A stretch of DNA of 64,000 nucleotides from Rhizosaccharibacter radicis (GTDB lineage: Bacteria > Pseudomonadota > Alphaproteobacteria > Acetobacterales > Acetobacteraceae): contig JAMZEJ010000008.1 of the NCBI GenBank assembly GCA_024508355.1, forward strand, positions 186,001-250,000, in the 5' to 3' direction. The notes beneath the pieces are model-generated. The model worked only from the letters and a program-made list of their open reading frames with translations. It ran no database searches and was not told the DNA's origin. Positions 45,681 through 54,637 of this stretch are shown here, one piece after another (the stretch's first letter is position 1; each line of letters starts with the position of its first letter). The translations under genes were made by a program, and so were the position numbers.

Positions 45681-45898
45681 GCGCGCGCAGGCGGCCGGAG
45701 GCCAAGGGAGGCGGCGGGTCCGGGAAGGGGAACGCCGGTGGACCGGAGGCGGAGCCGGGGGCATCGCCGGAGCGGCTGCCCCGGTGAGCATGGTGGGGAG
45801 GAATGGAGGATGGCCGAACGCCCGGATCCGGCGGTTCGACGCGTCGGCTTCCGGAGCAGGCGATCACGCCGCCCCGCGAAGAACGCGCGGCGCAGCGG

Positions 45899-47038
45899 TC
45901 AGATGTAGTGTTCGCCTATCGGTGCGAAACCGTTGAATCCGGTGGCGCAATAGGTCGAGACATAGGCGCCCGTGTCGAGCAGCTCCACCCGGTCGCCGTC
46001 GCGCAGGGCGGTGGGCAGCCGGTAGTTGGACCGCTCGTACATGATGTCGGCGCCGTCGCAGGTCGGGCCCGCAATGGAAACGGGCCCCATCTCGCCGCCA
46101 TCGTGCGGCGTGCGGATGCGGTAGCGGATGCTCTCGCCCTCGGTTTCCGCCAGCCCGCCGAACCGGCCGATATCGAGATACACCCAGCGCACGCGATCCT
46201 GGTCGTCGCCGTGGCCGCGGCGGCTCACCAGCACCACCTCGGACTGCACCACCCCGGCATCGGCCACGACGAAACGGCCCGGCTCCACGATCATCTCGGG
46301 CAGCGCATTGCCGAAGCCGGCGGTCATGGCGCGGCCGATGGCACGGGCGAAGTCGTCGATCTCCGGCACGTCGTCGCGGTAGCGGGTGGGAAAGCCGCCG
46401 CCGAGATTGACCATGCGCAGGTCGAGCCCGGCCGCGGACAGGTCGGTGAACAGCATGGCGACCTTGCCGATGGCGGCCTCGTAGGCCTCCGTGCTGGTCT
46501 GCTGGCTGCCGACATGGAACGACAGGCCGTACGGATCTAGCCCGAGATCGCGCGCGCGGAGCATCAGGACGCGGGCATGGGCCAGCGTGGTGCCGAACTT
46601 GCGGGACAGCGGCCAGTCGGCGCCCGTGTTCTCCACCAGCAGACGGCAATACACGCGCGAGCCGGGAGCGTGGCGGGCGAGCTTCTCCAGCTCCTCGTCG
46701 CTGTCGAACGCGAACATGTCCACGCCGGCCTCGAACGCCGCCGCGATGGCCGAGGCCTTCTTGATGGTGTTGCCGAACGAGATCGCCGAAGAATCGGCGC
46801 CGGCGGCCAGGCAGAGCTGCACCTCTTCCCAACTCGCCGCGTCGAAGGACGACCCGAGCGAGACGAGGCGGCGCAGGATCGGCGCGGCCGGATTCGCCTT
46901 GACCGCGTAATAGATGCGTGCGAGCGGAAGGGCGTCGAGCAGAGCGTTATAGCGCTCCGCGACCCGGTCCACGTCCACCACCAGGCAGGGCGTGGCCGGC
47001 TGCCGGTCAGCAAGAAACTGTGCGACCTTGGGGGTCAT
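45899..47038 (-). CDS. Ornithine (lysine/ornithine) decarboxylase, group IV
   Basis: PLP enzyme that makes putrescine (or cadaverine) from ornithine or lysine, cytoplasmic. The 379-residue length is that of the alphaproteobacterial eukaryotic-like ODC. PLP-Lys47 lies in YYAVKANP, followed by FHVGSQQ, the phosphate-binding NLGGGFPTRY, VEPGRFVVADAG and the catalytic Cys in PTCDGADIMYER. The ATG at 47038 has GGGGAG and AGGG upstream. The 5' leader (to about 47250) is long and can form hairpins, which recalls the alphaproteobacterial speF leader motif; that is an inference. Confidence 0.92.
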   Translation of the reverse strand: MTPKVAQFLADRQPATPCLVVDVDRVAERYNALLDALPLARIYYAVKANPAAPILRRLVSLGSSFDAASWEEVQLCLAAGADSSAISFGNTIKKASAIAAAFEAGVDMFAFDSDEELEKLARHAPGSRVYCRLLVENTGADWPLSRKFGTTLAHARVLMLRARDLGLDPYGLSFHVGSQQTSTEAYEAAIGKVAMLFTDLSAAGLDLRMVNLGGGFPTRYRDDVPEIDDFARAIGRAMTAGFGNALPEMIVEPGRFVVADAGVVQSEVVLVSRRGHGDDQDRVRWVYLDIGRFGGLAETEGESIRYRIRTPHDGGEMGPVSIAGPTCDGADIMYERSNYRLPTALRDGDRVELLDTGAYVSTYCATGFNGFAPIGEHYI

Positions 47039-47439
47039 CGCACCCTCTCCCCTCGTTGCATCCGCCTGTTTCGGGCGGCGGATGGATTGCGAAACGGTCT
47101 AACGGACCAGCGACCAAGACTGGGCCCCGCCCGCTTCCGCGTTGGGGGTCCCGATTGCCAGAACGCTTGACGTCGTTGCGTAACCTCGAAGGGCCAGTGG
47201 CACGTGCGTTGCTGCGTGGGGGGTGCATATGAAGGCACACCCCCCCGGACGCAACACCTGATTTGCTTTTTTTACGCCTCCCTGATGCGACCGGGCCTCT
47301 GCCGCCGGATCGGCGCCCTGGGAGCACGTTCGGACGGCGGCAACCCCATTCGTTTCGCAGGCGTTGCCCGCCCGGATCAGCCGGGAACGGGGCATCGTTC
47401 CGGAGTGGCCGGTCGTGCCACGGGAGAAGGAGTCGGGCC
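47039..47439. other. Divergent region before ornithine decarboxylase and YihY/BrkB genes
   Basis: About 400 bases. On the minus strand it would be the ODC leader and promoter. It contains two hairpins: GGGGGGTG (47218-47225) with CACCCCCC (47238-47245), and TCCGCC (47061-47066) with GGCGGA (47077-47082) just before the ODC ribosome-binding site. An A/T-rich patch at 47261-47272 (GCTTTTTTTACG) may be part of the ODC promoter. AAGGAG (47427-47432) serves the downstream plus-strand gene. Confidence 0.5.
47218..47245 (-). promoter_or_regulatory. Hairpin in the ornithine decarboxylase leader
   Basis: An 8-bp perfect stem, GGGGGGTG (47218-47225) and CACCCCCC (47238-47245), with a 12-base loop. Flanking TGCGT and ACGCA can extend the structure. 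It lies 180 bases upstream of the decarboxylase start codon on the transcribed strand. Regulation by polyamines through a leader structure is plausible but not shown by the sequence. Confidence 0.45.
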
Positions 47440-48543
47440 TTGCCGAGGGAGCCATCCGCCACCGCCGGCCTGCTGTCGTCCGAGGCGGAAGAACAACAGG
47501 ACGCTCGCGGCCTGGATGCGGCGGCGGCCACGCCGCGGGCCGACATGCGGAAGGGCCGTCCGGCGGTCAACTCGCCGCGGGCCCGGGCGCTGGGACGCGC
47601 GGCGCAAGGCCCGCTGCAGATCCCCTGGGCCGGCTGGAAGATGGTGCTGCGCCGGACCCTGGCGGAGATGATCTCGGACCGGATCGGGCTCGCCGCGGCC
47701 GGATGCGCTTTTTATGCCACCCTGGCCCTGTTCCCCACCATCAGCATGCTGGTGTCGGTCTATGGACTGGCGTTCGATCCGGCCACGGTCGAGCCGCAGC
47801 TCAGAGTGCTGCGCCACCTGCTGCCCACACCGGCCTACGCCCTGATCTCGGAGCGGGTGCACACGCTGGTGAGCCAGCCGCGCGGCACCCTGACCATCAA
47901 CCTGATCATCAGCATCATGGTGACGCTGTGGTCGTCCTCGGCGGGCACCAAGTCGATGCTGGCGGCCCTGAACATCGCCTACGAGGAGAAAGAAACGCGG
48001 TCCTTCGTGGCGTTCCAGGCCACGGCCCTCACCATGACCTTCGCCGCGATCCTGGGAGCGGCGCTGACGGTGGCCCTGCTGGTGTTTCTGCCGGCCGTGC
48101 TGGACTTCATCCCGCTGCATTTCGGGTTCCAGGCGGTGGCGGCGCAGACGGAACGGCTGATCAGGATCGGCAGCCCGCTGGTGATGGTGCTGTTCGTGGC
48201 TTGTGCGTTCTCGCTGTTGTACCGGTTCGGGCCTTCGCGGCGCGGGGCACGATGGCACTGGGTGACGCCCGGATCGGTGATCGCCACGGTGTTATGGCTG
48301 ATCGCCTCGGCGGCGTTCTCCTATTACGTTGGGCACGTGGCCAGCTACGACGCGACCTACGGGCCCCTCGGGGCGGTGGTCGGCGTGATGATGTGGTTCT
48401 TCGTGACCGCCTACGTGGTGCTGCTAGGTGCGGAGCTGAACGCGGAGCTGGAGATGCAGACGGCGATGGACAGCACCGCCGGGCGTCCCCGGCCTATCGG
48501 GCGCCGTGGTGCTTATGTCGCCGACCACGTGGCGGACGAGTAG
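47440..48543 (+). CDS. YihY/virulence factor BrkB-family membrane protein
   Basis: Inner-membrane protein of 367 residues, once misnamed RNase BN; its function is unknown. After a polar N-terminal 65 residues come about six membrane segments, with the family phrases ISDRIGLAAAGCAFYATLALFPTISMLVSVYGL, LIISIMVTLWSSSAGTKSMLAALNIAYEEKETRSF, RWHWVTPGSVIATVLWLIASAAFSYYV and TYGPLGAVVGVMMWFFVTAYVVLLGAELNAELE. The likely start is the TTG at 47440 behind AAGGAG with 7-base spacing; the ATG at 47542 is the alternative. Its last 50 bases overlap the convergent rlpA gene. Confidence 0.88.
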   Translation: MPREPSATAGLLSSEAEEQQDARGLDAAAATPRADMRKGRPAVNSPRARALGRAAQGPLQIPWAGWKMVLRRTLAEMISDRIGLAAAGCAFYATLALFPTISMLVSVYGLAFDPATVEPQLRVLRHLLPTPAYALISERVHTLVSQPRGTLTINLIISIMVTLWSSSAGTKSMLAALNIAYEEKETRSFVAFQATALTMTFAAILGAALTVALLVFLPAVLDFIPLHFGFQAVAAQTERLIRIGSPLVMVLFVACAFSLLYRFGPSRRGARWHWVTPGSVIATVLWLIASAAFSYYVGHVASYDATYGPLGAVVGVMMWFFVTAYVVLLGAELNAELEMQTAMDSTAGRPRPIGRRGAYVADHVADE

Positions 48544-49285
48544 CCGCCGCGTCATCGGTGCCGATGTTCGCCGCGGCGATCGCCTGGGCGCTGTCGTCCC
48601 CTGCCGGAGCCTCCGCGACCTCGACGGGGGCGTCGTCCGCGAGCTTCTCCAGAGTGACGCTCGCCGTGCCGCTGCCGAGCATGCCGATGCGGGCGGCGGC
48701 GGCGCGCGACAGGTCGATGATCCGCCCGCGTCCGTGCGGCCCGCGGTCATTCACCGTGACCACCACCGATTCGCCGGTGACGTCCGACGTGACGCGGACC
48801 TTGCTGCCGAGCGGGAGGGAGGGATGGGCGCAGGTCATCTGCGCGGGGTCGTAGCGGGTGCCGCTGGAGGTGGCGCGCCCGGCCCAGCGGCCGCCATACC
48901 AGCTGGCGATGCCGTTCTCGGACCAGGCCAGGGCCGAACGACCGGCCTCGGCGGCGCGATGGGCGCGGGCGGCGAGATGTTCCTCCACCGCGTGGGCCCA
49001 GCTCGTCACCGGATGGGCGGGGCGGGCGGCGCCGGCGGGGCTGACGGACGGCGCAGCGGCGGCGTCCTGCTCATGCAGCAGACCACGGGCGCTGAGATGC
49101 TGGATCACGGACCCGGCCCAGCTGGTGCGGGGCATCACCACGGTCGCGGGCGAGACGGCGGAAGGAGCGACCGCCGCCGGGCTATCGGCCCAGGCCGCCA
49201 TGGGCAGCATCACCAGGGCGCCCACGCAGAACCCGGCGAAACGGGACAGGACAGGACCGGCGGGCAGATGACCGCCCCGGCGCAT
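48494..49285 (-). CDS. rlpA: RlpA-type septal ring lytic transglycosylase
   Basis: Double-psi beta-barrel protein of 263 residues that cleaves naked glycan strands or helps daughter-cell separation. A signal peptide (FAGFCVGALVMLPMAAWA) is followed by an Ala-rich linker and the barrel domain GIASWYGGRWAGRATSSGTRYDPAQMTCAHPSLPLGSKVRVT and VVVTVNDRGPHGRGRIIDLSRAAAARIGM. The SPOR domain of E. coli RlpA is absent, and the tail is His/Arg-rich (PRGRRHKHHGAR). No lipobox is visible, so it may be secreted. The ATG at 49285 is preferred over the GTG at 49324. It overlaps the convergent YihY gene. Confidence 0.9.
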   Translation of the reverse strand: MRRGGHLPAGPVLSRFAGFCVGALVMLPMAAWADSPAAVAPSAVSPATVVMPRTSWAGSVIQHLSARGLLHEQDAAAAPSVSPAGAARPAHPVTSWAHAVEEHLAARAHRAAEAGRSALAWSENGIASWYGGRWAGRATSSGTRYDPAQMTCAHPSLPLGSKVRVTSDVTGESVVVTVNDRGPHGRGRIIDLSRAAAARIGMLGSGTASVTLEKLADDAPVEVAEAPAGDDSAQAIAAANIGTDDAAATRPPRGRRHKHHGAR

Positions 49286-49324
49286 GGTCACCCTGTCGTC
49301 GGTTCGGCCGGCGTCACGCGTCAC

Positions 49325-49712
49325 GTTTGGTTCGTCCCCATCCGGTTCACGAAGAGTAGAGGCTGATCACATACAGAAGATCAACCCCGAAATGCGATGC
49401 AACTTATGAACAAGTTCTGAATCCGGCATCGCGACAGGCCAGAGGGGCACCGAAATTCGTCACAACACCGGGCCGCATGACGCGATCTTGGCTGCCCGAC
49501 GCAGCTTCTTCTACCGCCGGCTTCCTGTTCTGTTGGGACAACATTCCCATGAACTTGTGCGGCGCATCATAGGGTCGGTCGAGCCTTGGCCAGAGCCTTG
49601 GCAAGACCCCGACGTCGCCGGGCTGGAGCCAGGAATCCCCTGCCCGCCGCGGCGCGGACGCTTGGACGGCCGCCGGACTCCATGCTAACGCGACCGCCGA
49701 GATGTCCGCCCG
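49325..49712. other. Divergent region between rlpA and aroQ
   Basis: About 390 bases with no supported gene. The first 100 bases are less GC-rich and likely hold promoters. GAGCCTTGGC occurs twice in tandem, 14 bases apart (near 49580-49605). I recognise no RNA element. Confidence 0.5.
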
Positions 49713-50168
49713 ATGACACCACCGCTGATCGCCGTGCTGAACGGCCCCAACCTCAACATGCTCGGCCTGCGCCAGCCCGACATCTATGGGCGCGGCACGC
49801 TGGACGACGTGGAGCAGGTCTGCGTGCAGGCGGCGGAGCGCCTCGATGTGGCGATCGACTTCCGCCAGACCAACGGCGAAGGCGAGCTGGTGTCCTGGGT
49901 GCAGGAATGCCGTGGCCGCGCCCGGGGCATCGTGATCAATCCGGGCGCCTACAGCCACACCTCCATCGCCTTGCTGGACGCCCTGCTGGCGACCGATCTG
50001 CCGGTGGTGGAGGTCCATATCTCCAACATCCACCGCCGGGAGGAATTCCGGCGCCATTCCTTCGTGTCGCAGGCCGCCACCGGCGTGATCTGCGGCCTCG
50101 GCATCCGCGGCTACGCCATGGCCCTGACCGCGTTGACCGACATCATCATGGACGAGGACGAACGATGA
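49713..50168 (+). CDS. aroQ: 3-dehydroquinate dehydratase, type II
   Basis: Shikimate-pathway enzyme that converts 3-dehydroquinate to 3-dehydroshikimate; dodecameric and cytoplasmic. The 151-residue length is typical. NGPNLNMLGLRQPDIYG carries the catalytic loop with Arg and Tyr, NPGAYSHTSIALLDAL gives the substrate-binding Asn and His region, and HISNIHRREEFRRHS carries the second His and Arg. It overlaps accB by ATGA (50165-50168); aroQ-accB-accC is the standard alphaproteobacterial operon. Confidence 0.96.
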   Translation: MTPPLIAVLNGPNLNMLGLRQPDIYGRGTLDDVEQVCVQAAERLDVAIDFRQTNGEGELVSWVQECRGRARGIVINPGAYSHTSIALLDALLATDLPVVEVHISNIHRREEFRRHSFVSQAATGVICGLGIRGYAMALTALTDIIMDEDER

Positions 50169-50629
50169 GCCGCCTGCCCGTGGATGCGGAGGCCATCCGC
50201 GCCCTCGCCAGCATCCTGACCGAAACCGGCCTGACCGAGATCGAGCTGTCCGAAAAGGACAGCCGGATCCGGGTGGTGCGGGCTCCGGCCCCGGTGGTGC
50301 AGGGCTTCGCGGCGCCTGCCGCCGCGGCACCCGCGCCCGTGGCCGCCGCGGCGGCACCCGCCGCTGCCGCCGCGCCGGCGGACCTGAGCAAGCATCCGGG
50401 CGCCGTCACCAGCCCGATGGTGGGCGTGGCCTATCTTGCGCCCGAACCCGGCGCGCCAGCCTTCGTGACCGAGGGCCAGAGCGTGACCGCCGGTCAGACC
50501 ATCATGCTGATCGAGGCGATGAAGACCTTCAACCAGATCAAGGCGCCCCGGGGCGGCACCCTGACCCGCCTGCTGGTGACCTCCGGCGCGCCGGTGGAGT
50601 TCGCCGAAGTGCTGGCGGTGATCGAGTAA
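50165..50629 (+). CDS. accB: Biotin carboxyl carrier protein of acetyl-CoA carboxylase
   Basis: Carries the biotin between the AccC carboxylase and the AccA/AccD transferase in fatty-acid synthesis. The 154 residues consist of a helical N-terminus, an Ala/Pro-rich swinging linker (about 41-73) and the biotinyl domain with EAMKTFN, the biotin attachment site being Lys120. The usual sequence is EAMKMMN or EAMKTFN, so this is normal. The start overlaps the aroQ stop by 4 bases. Confidence 0.96.
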   Translation: MSRLPVDAEAIRALASILTETGLTEIELSEKDSRIRVVRAPAPVVQGFAAPAAAAPAPVAAAAAPAAAAAPADLSKHPGAVTSPMVGVAYLAPEPGAPAFVTEGQSVTAGQTIMLIEAMKTFNQIKAPRGGTLTRLLVTSGAPVEFAEVLAVIE

Positions 50630-50638
50630 GAACGCAGC

Positions 50639-51982
<1,344 letters not shown>

Positions 51983-51988
51983 CCGGCC

Positions 51989-52014
51989 GCTCCGGCGGTC
52001 ATGACCGCCGGAGC
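51989..52014. terminator. 26-bp perfect palindrome between convergent accC and nucleoside hydrolase genes
   Basis: GCTCCGGCGGTCA (51989-52001) is followed immediately by its exact reverse complement. It starts 6 bases after the accC stop and covers the last codons of the facing nucleoside hydrolase gene. It can act as a bidirectional terminator, though neither side has a T-run. Confidence 0.5.
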
Positions 52015-53051
52015 GTGTCGAACAGGATCCGCTTGAAGCGCTCGTTGTCCGCCTTGACGCAGAGATTGGCGTTGGGTGGCAACGTCGGCTGCATGTTGTA
52101 GCGGTTCTCGCCGTACAGGATGTCGCCCCGGGTCCACTGTCCTTCCAGTTCGACCCGCGCGTGGATCGCCTTGAAGGCGATCCCCACGGCCGGGTCGATC
52201 AGCATCGCGGTGGCCAGCGGGTCGCCGTTCACCGAGCCCGGGGCATTCCGGGCCGACATCTCGAAATCCAGCCGCTTCTGGTTGCTGCGCATGAAGAAAC
52301 GGCTGCGCGGGGTGTCGAACGTCGCGATATGGGCGAAATCCTCCCGCGTCAGGATCGAGTCCGTGGGACCGCCAAGGCCGAAGGTGATCGGTGCTCCGGA
52401 CCGGAACACGATGTCTGCGGCCTCGGGATCGGCCATGGCGTTGAACGGCGGCACGGCGTTGCCGGCGCCGGCCACGAACTGGATGCCTTTGAGCATGGGC
52501 GCGATCGCCGGATCGAGCAGCAGCGCCATCGCCACGTTGCTCAGGCTGCCCAGCGCCAGGATCACCACCTCGCCGGGATGCTGGCGCACGATGCGCCGGA
52601 TCGCCTCCACCGCGTGCTCGGGATCGGGCTGCTGCTTCACCGGGGGCACCTCGAAATCGCCCAGCCCGTCCCGGCCATGGATGAAGGTGGCGGTCGCGTA
52701 GGGACGGTCCATGATCGGGTGGGTCATGCCGCGATGCACCGGGATCCGTCCGGCCTGCCCCGCCAGCTCGACCACGAACAGGGCGTTGCGCACCTCCTGG
52801 TCGTAGCGGATGTTGCCCGGGGCGACCGTGATCGCTTCCACCGAGAGGCTCGGGGCGGAAAGGGCCATCAGGATGGCGATGGCGTCGTCGTTGCCGGGAT
52901 CGGTGTCGATGATCACCCGGTGATGGCCGGCGAGCCGGGGCAGCACGACGTCCGAGACGCCAGGTTCCGCGGCGCGGACGGCGGCGGCCCGGGTACCCAG
53001 CGCCCCGGCGGCGAGCATTCCGCCCAGCAGAACGCGACGGTCGATCTTCAT
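51999..53051 (-). CDS. Exported inosine-uridine-preferring nucleoside hydrolase
   Basis: Cleaves nucleosides to base and ribose. The 350-residue protein has a Tat-like signal (KIDRRVLLGGMLAAGALGTRAAAVRA), so it acts in the periplasm, whereas most family members are cytoplasmic. The Ca2+ and ribose site DTDPGNDDA is intact, and EVVILALGSLSNVAMALLLDP and the C-terminal NGDPLATAMLIDP are present. The ATG at 53051 begins the signal; the frame runs to 53366. It diverges from an exported amidohydrolase with a 67-base gap. Confidence 0.9.
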   Translation of the reverse strand: MKIDRRVLLGGMLAAGALGTRAAAVRAAEPGVSDVVLPRLAGHHRVIIDTDPGNDDAIAILMALSAPSLSVEAITVAPGNIRYDQEVRNALFVVELAGQAGRIPVHRGMTHPIMDRPYATATFIHGRDGLGDFEVPPVKQQPDPEHAVEAIRRIVRQHPGEVVILALGSLSNVAMALLLDPAIAPMLKGIQFVAGAGNAVPPFNAMADPEAADIVFRSGAPITFGLGGPTDSILTREDFAHIATFDTPRSRFFMRSNQKRLDFEMSARNAPGSVNGDPLATAMLIDPAVGIAFKAIHARVELEGQWTRGDILYGENRYNMQPTLPPNANLCVKADNERFKRILFDTLRRS

Positions 53052-53118
53052 GCGGCAGCTCCGGTCCGAACCAGGCGGCGCGATCCGCCACCGGGCGCGC
53101 CGCTTGCAAGAAGCGGGC

Positions 53119-54570
53119 ATGTTCCGGCGCGCGCTCCCTGTTCTTTCGATTCTCCTGGCCGCCATGGCGGCGGCCGCGCCGATCGCGACCGGCAGGGCGA
53201 TCGCCGCCGAGGCCTGCCGCATCACCCGGGGTGACGCGCGGCTGCTCATCCGGGCGACCGTGCTGCTTCCCGATCGGGCAGTTCCGGAGGGGCAGGTGCT
53301 GGTGGATGCCGGCGGCCGGATCGCCTGCGTGGGCACCGAATGCCTGGCGCAAGCCGCCGGGGCCACGCTGCTGGATTGTCCGGCGGACGTGCTGTCGCCG
53401 GGGCTGGTGAATACTCACGACCACCTGGCCTATGCCGCCGTCGCGCCGAAGCCCGATACGGGCGAGCGTTACGAGCATCGTCACGAATGGCGCAAGGGGC
53501 TGGACGGCCACCGCGCGCTGGAGGATTTCACGCCGGTTCACGATCCCGAAATCGAGGCGTGGGGCGAGCTGCGGTTCCTCGTGGGGGGCACCACGAGCAC
53601 CGTGGGCGGCGACATGGCTCCGGGACTGGTGCGCAACCTGGATTTCGCGGCGGGTCTGGAAGGGCTGAGGCTCCGGCCGGTGATCTACCGCATCTTCCCG
53701 CTCGACGACGCGGCCGGGATCATGCGCACCCGGGATTGCGATTACGGCCATCACCCCGCGACCCGCGCGGAGGTGGCGGGCTCGGCGGCGTTCCTGGCCC
53801 ATGTCGCCGAAGGGCGCGACGAGGCGGCGCGCAACGAGTTCCGTTGCGAGAGCAGGACCGACTACGACCGGACGCCGCAGCCGGGCGGCGGCGGCACCAG
53901 CGAGGACTGGATCGTCCCGCAGGCGACGCTGATCCACGCGGTGGCGCTGACGCCGGCGGATCTCGCGCTGGTCGCGAGGCGCGGCGCGTCGATCGTGTGG
54001 TCGCCCCGCTCCAACCTGTCGCTCTACGGCCGGACGCTGGATGTCGTGGAAGCGAGGCGCCTCGGGATCACCGTGGCGCTCGGATCGGACTGGCTGCCGA
54101 GCGGCTCCATGAACCTCAACCGCGAGCTCGCCTGCGCCCTGCGGCTGGACCGCACTCGCCTCGGGGGCGCGCTGGACATGCGGGAGTTGTGGCAGATGGT
54201 GACGCTGGACGCCGCGCGGGCGGCGCACGCGGATGCGGAGATCGGCAGCATCGCCGTCGGCAAGGTCGCCGACCTTGCGCTGTTCCGTCCGGCCAACAGC
54301 GATCCCTACGCCGCGGTGGTGGAAGGATCGCCCGGCAGCACGGTGGCGGTATGGCGTGGGGGCACGCTGCTGTTCGGGGAACCGGCGGTGGTGGACGGGC
54401 TGCGGCCGGGCTGCGAGGCGCTCGAGGTGGCCGGGCGGGAGCAGCGGCTGTGCCGCGAGGCGGGGCGTCCGTCGGCGGCGGCGCTGATGGCGTATGCCCG
54501 GGACCAGCGGCTCTACCCGCTGGCGTTCGAGAGCACGCCCCTGAACGAACCGCCCTGCGACGAACGATAG
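53119..54570 (+). CDS. Exported metal-dependent amidohydrolase
   Basis: Amidohydrolase-superfamily enzyme of 483 residues with a Sec signal (ALPVLSILLAAMAAAAPIATGRAIA). Metal ligands of the TRZ/ATZ-type barrel are visible: HDH in VNTHDHLAY, His in FLAHVAEG, His in LIHAVALTPADLALVARRGASIVWSPRSNLSLYG and Asp in ALGSDWLPSGSMNLNREL. This subgroup includes aminohydrolases such as cytosine, guanine and S-adenosylhomocysteine deaminases. The C-terminus closes the composite beta domain with VGKVADLALFRP. The ATG at 53119 starts the signal. A role in deaminating released bases is inferred from the neighbouring nucleoside hydrolase. Confidence 0.85.
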   Translation: MFRRALPVLSILLAAMAAAAPIATGRAIAAEACRITRGDARLLIRATVLLPDRAVPEGQVLVDAGGRIACVGTECLAQAAGATLLDCPADVLSPGLVNTHDHLAYAAVAPKPDTGERYEHRHEWRKGLDGHRALEDFTPVHDPEIEAWGELRFLVGGTTSTVGGDMAPGLVRNLDFAAGLEGLRLRPVIYRIFPLDDAAGIMRTRDCDYGHHPATRAEVAGSAAFLAHVAEGRDEAARNEFRCESRTDYDRTPQPGGGGTSEDWIVPQATLIHAVALTPADLALVARRGASIVWSPRSNLSLYGRTLDVVEARRLGITVALGSDWLPSGSMNLNRELACALRLDRTRLGGALDMRELWQMVTLDAARAAHADAEIGSIAVGKVADLALFRPANSDPYAAVVEGSPGSTVAVWRGGTLLFGEPAVVDGLRPGCEALEVAGREQRLCREAGRPSAAALMAYARDQRLYPLAFESTPLNEPPCDER

Positions 54571-54637
54571 CAGGGGGACACGGGAGGAAAGGCCGCGGGC
54601 GGCAGGCTTCCGGCGGGAATACGGGCCGCGCCGGAGG

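Noticed and set aside
47035..47238. Upstream ORFs in the ornithine decarboxylase leader, including an Arg-rich one starting at the Met near 47230
   Set aside because: Several frames are open here because of base composition; no ribosome-binding site stands out, so I did not call a regulatory leader peptide.
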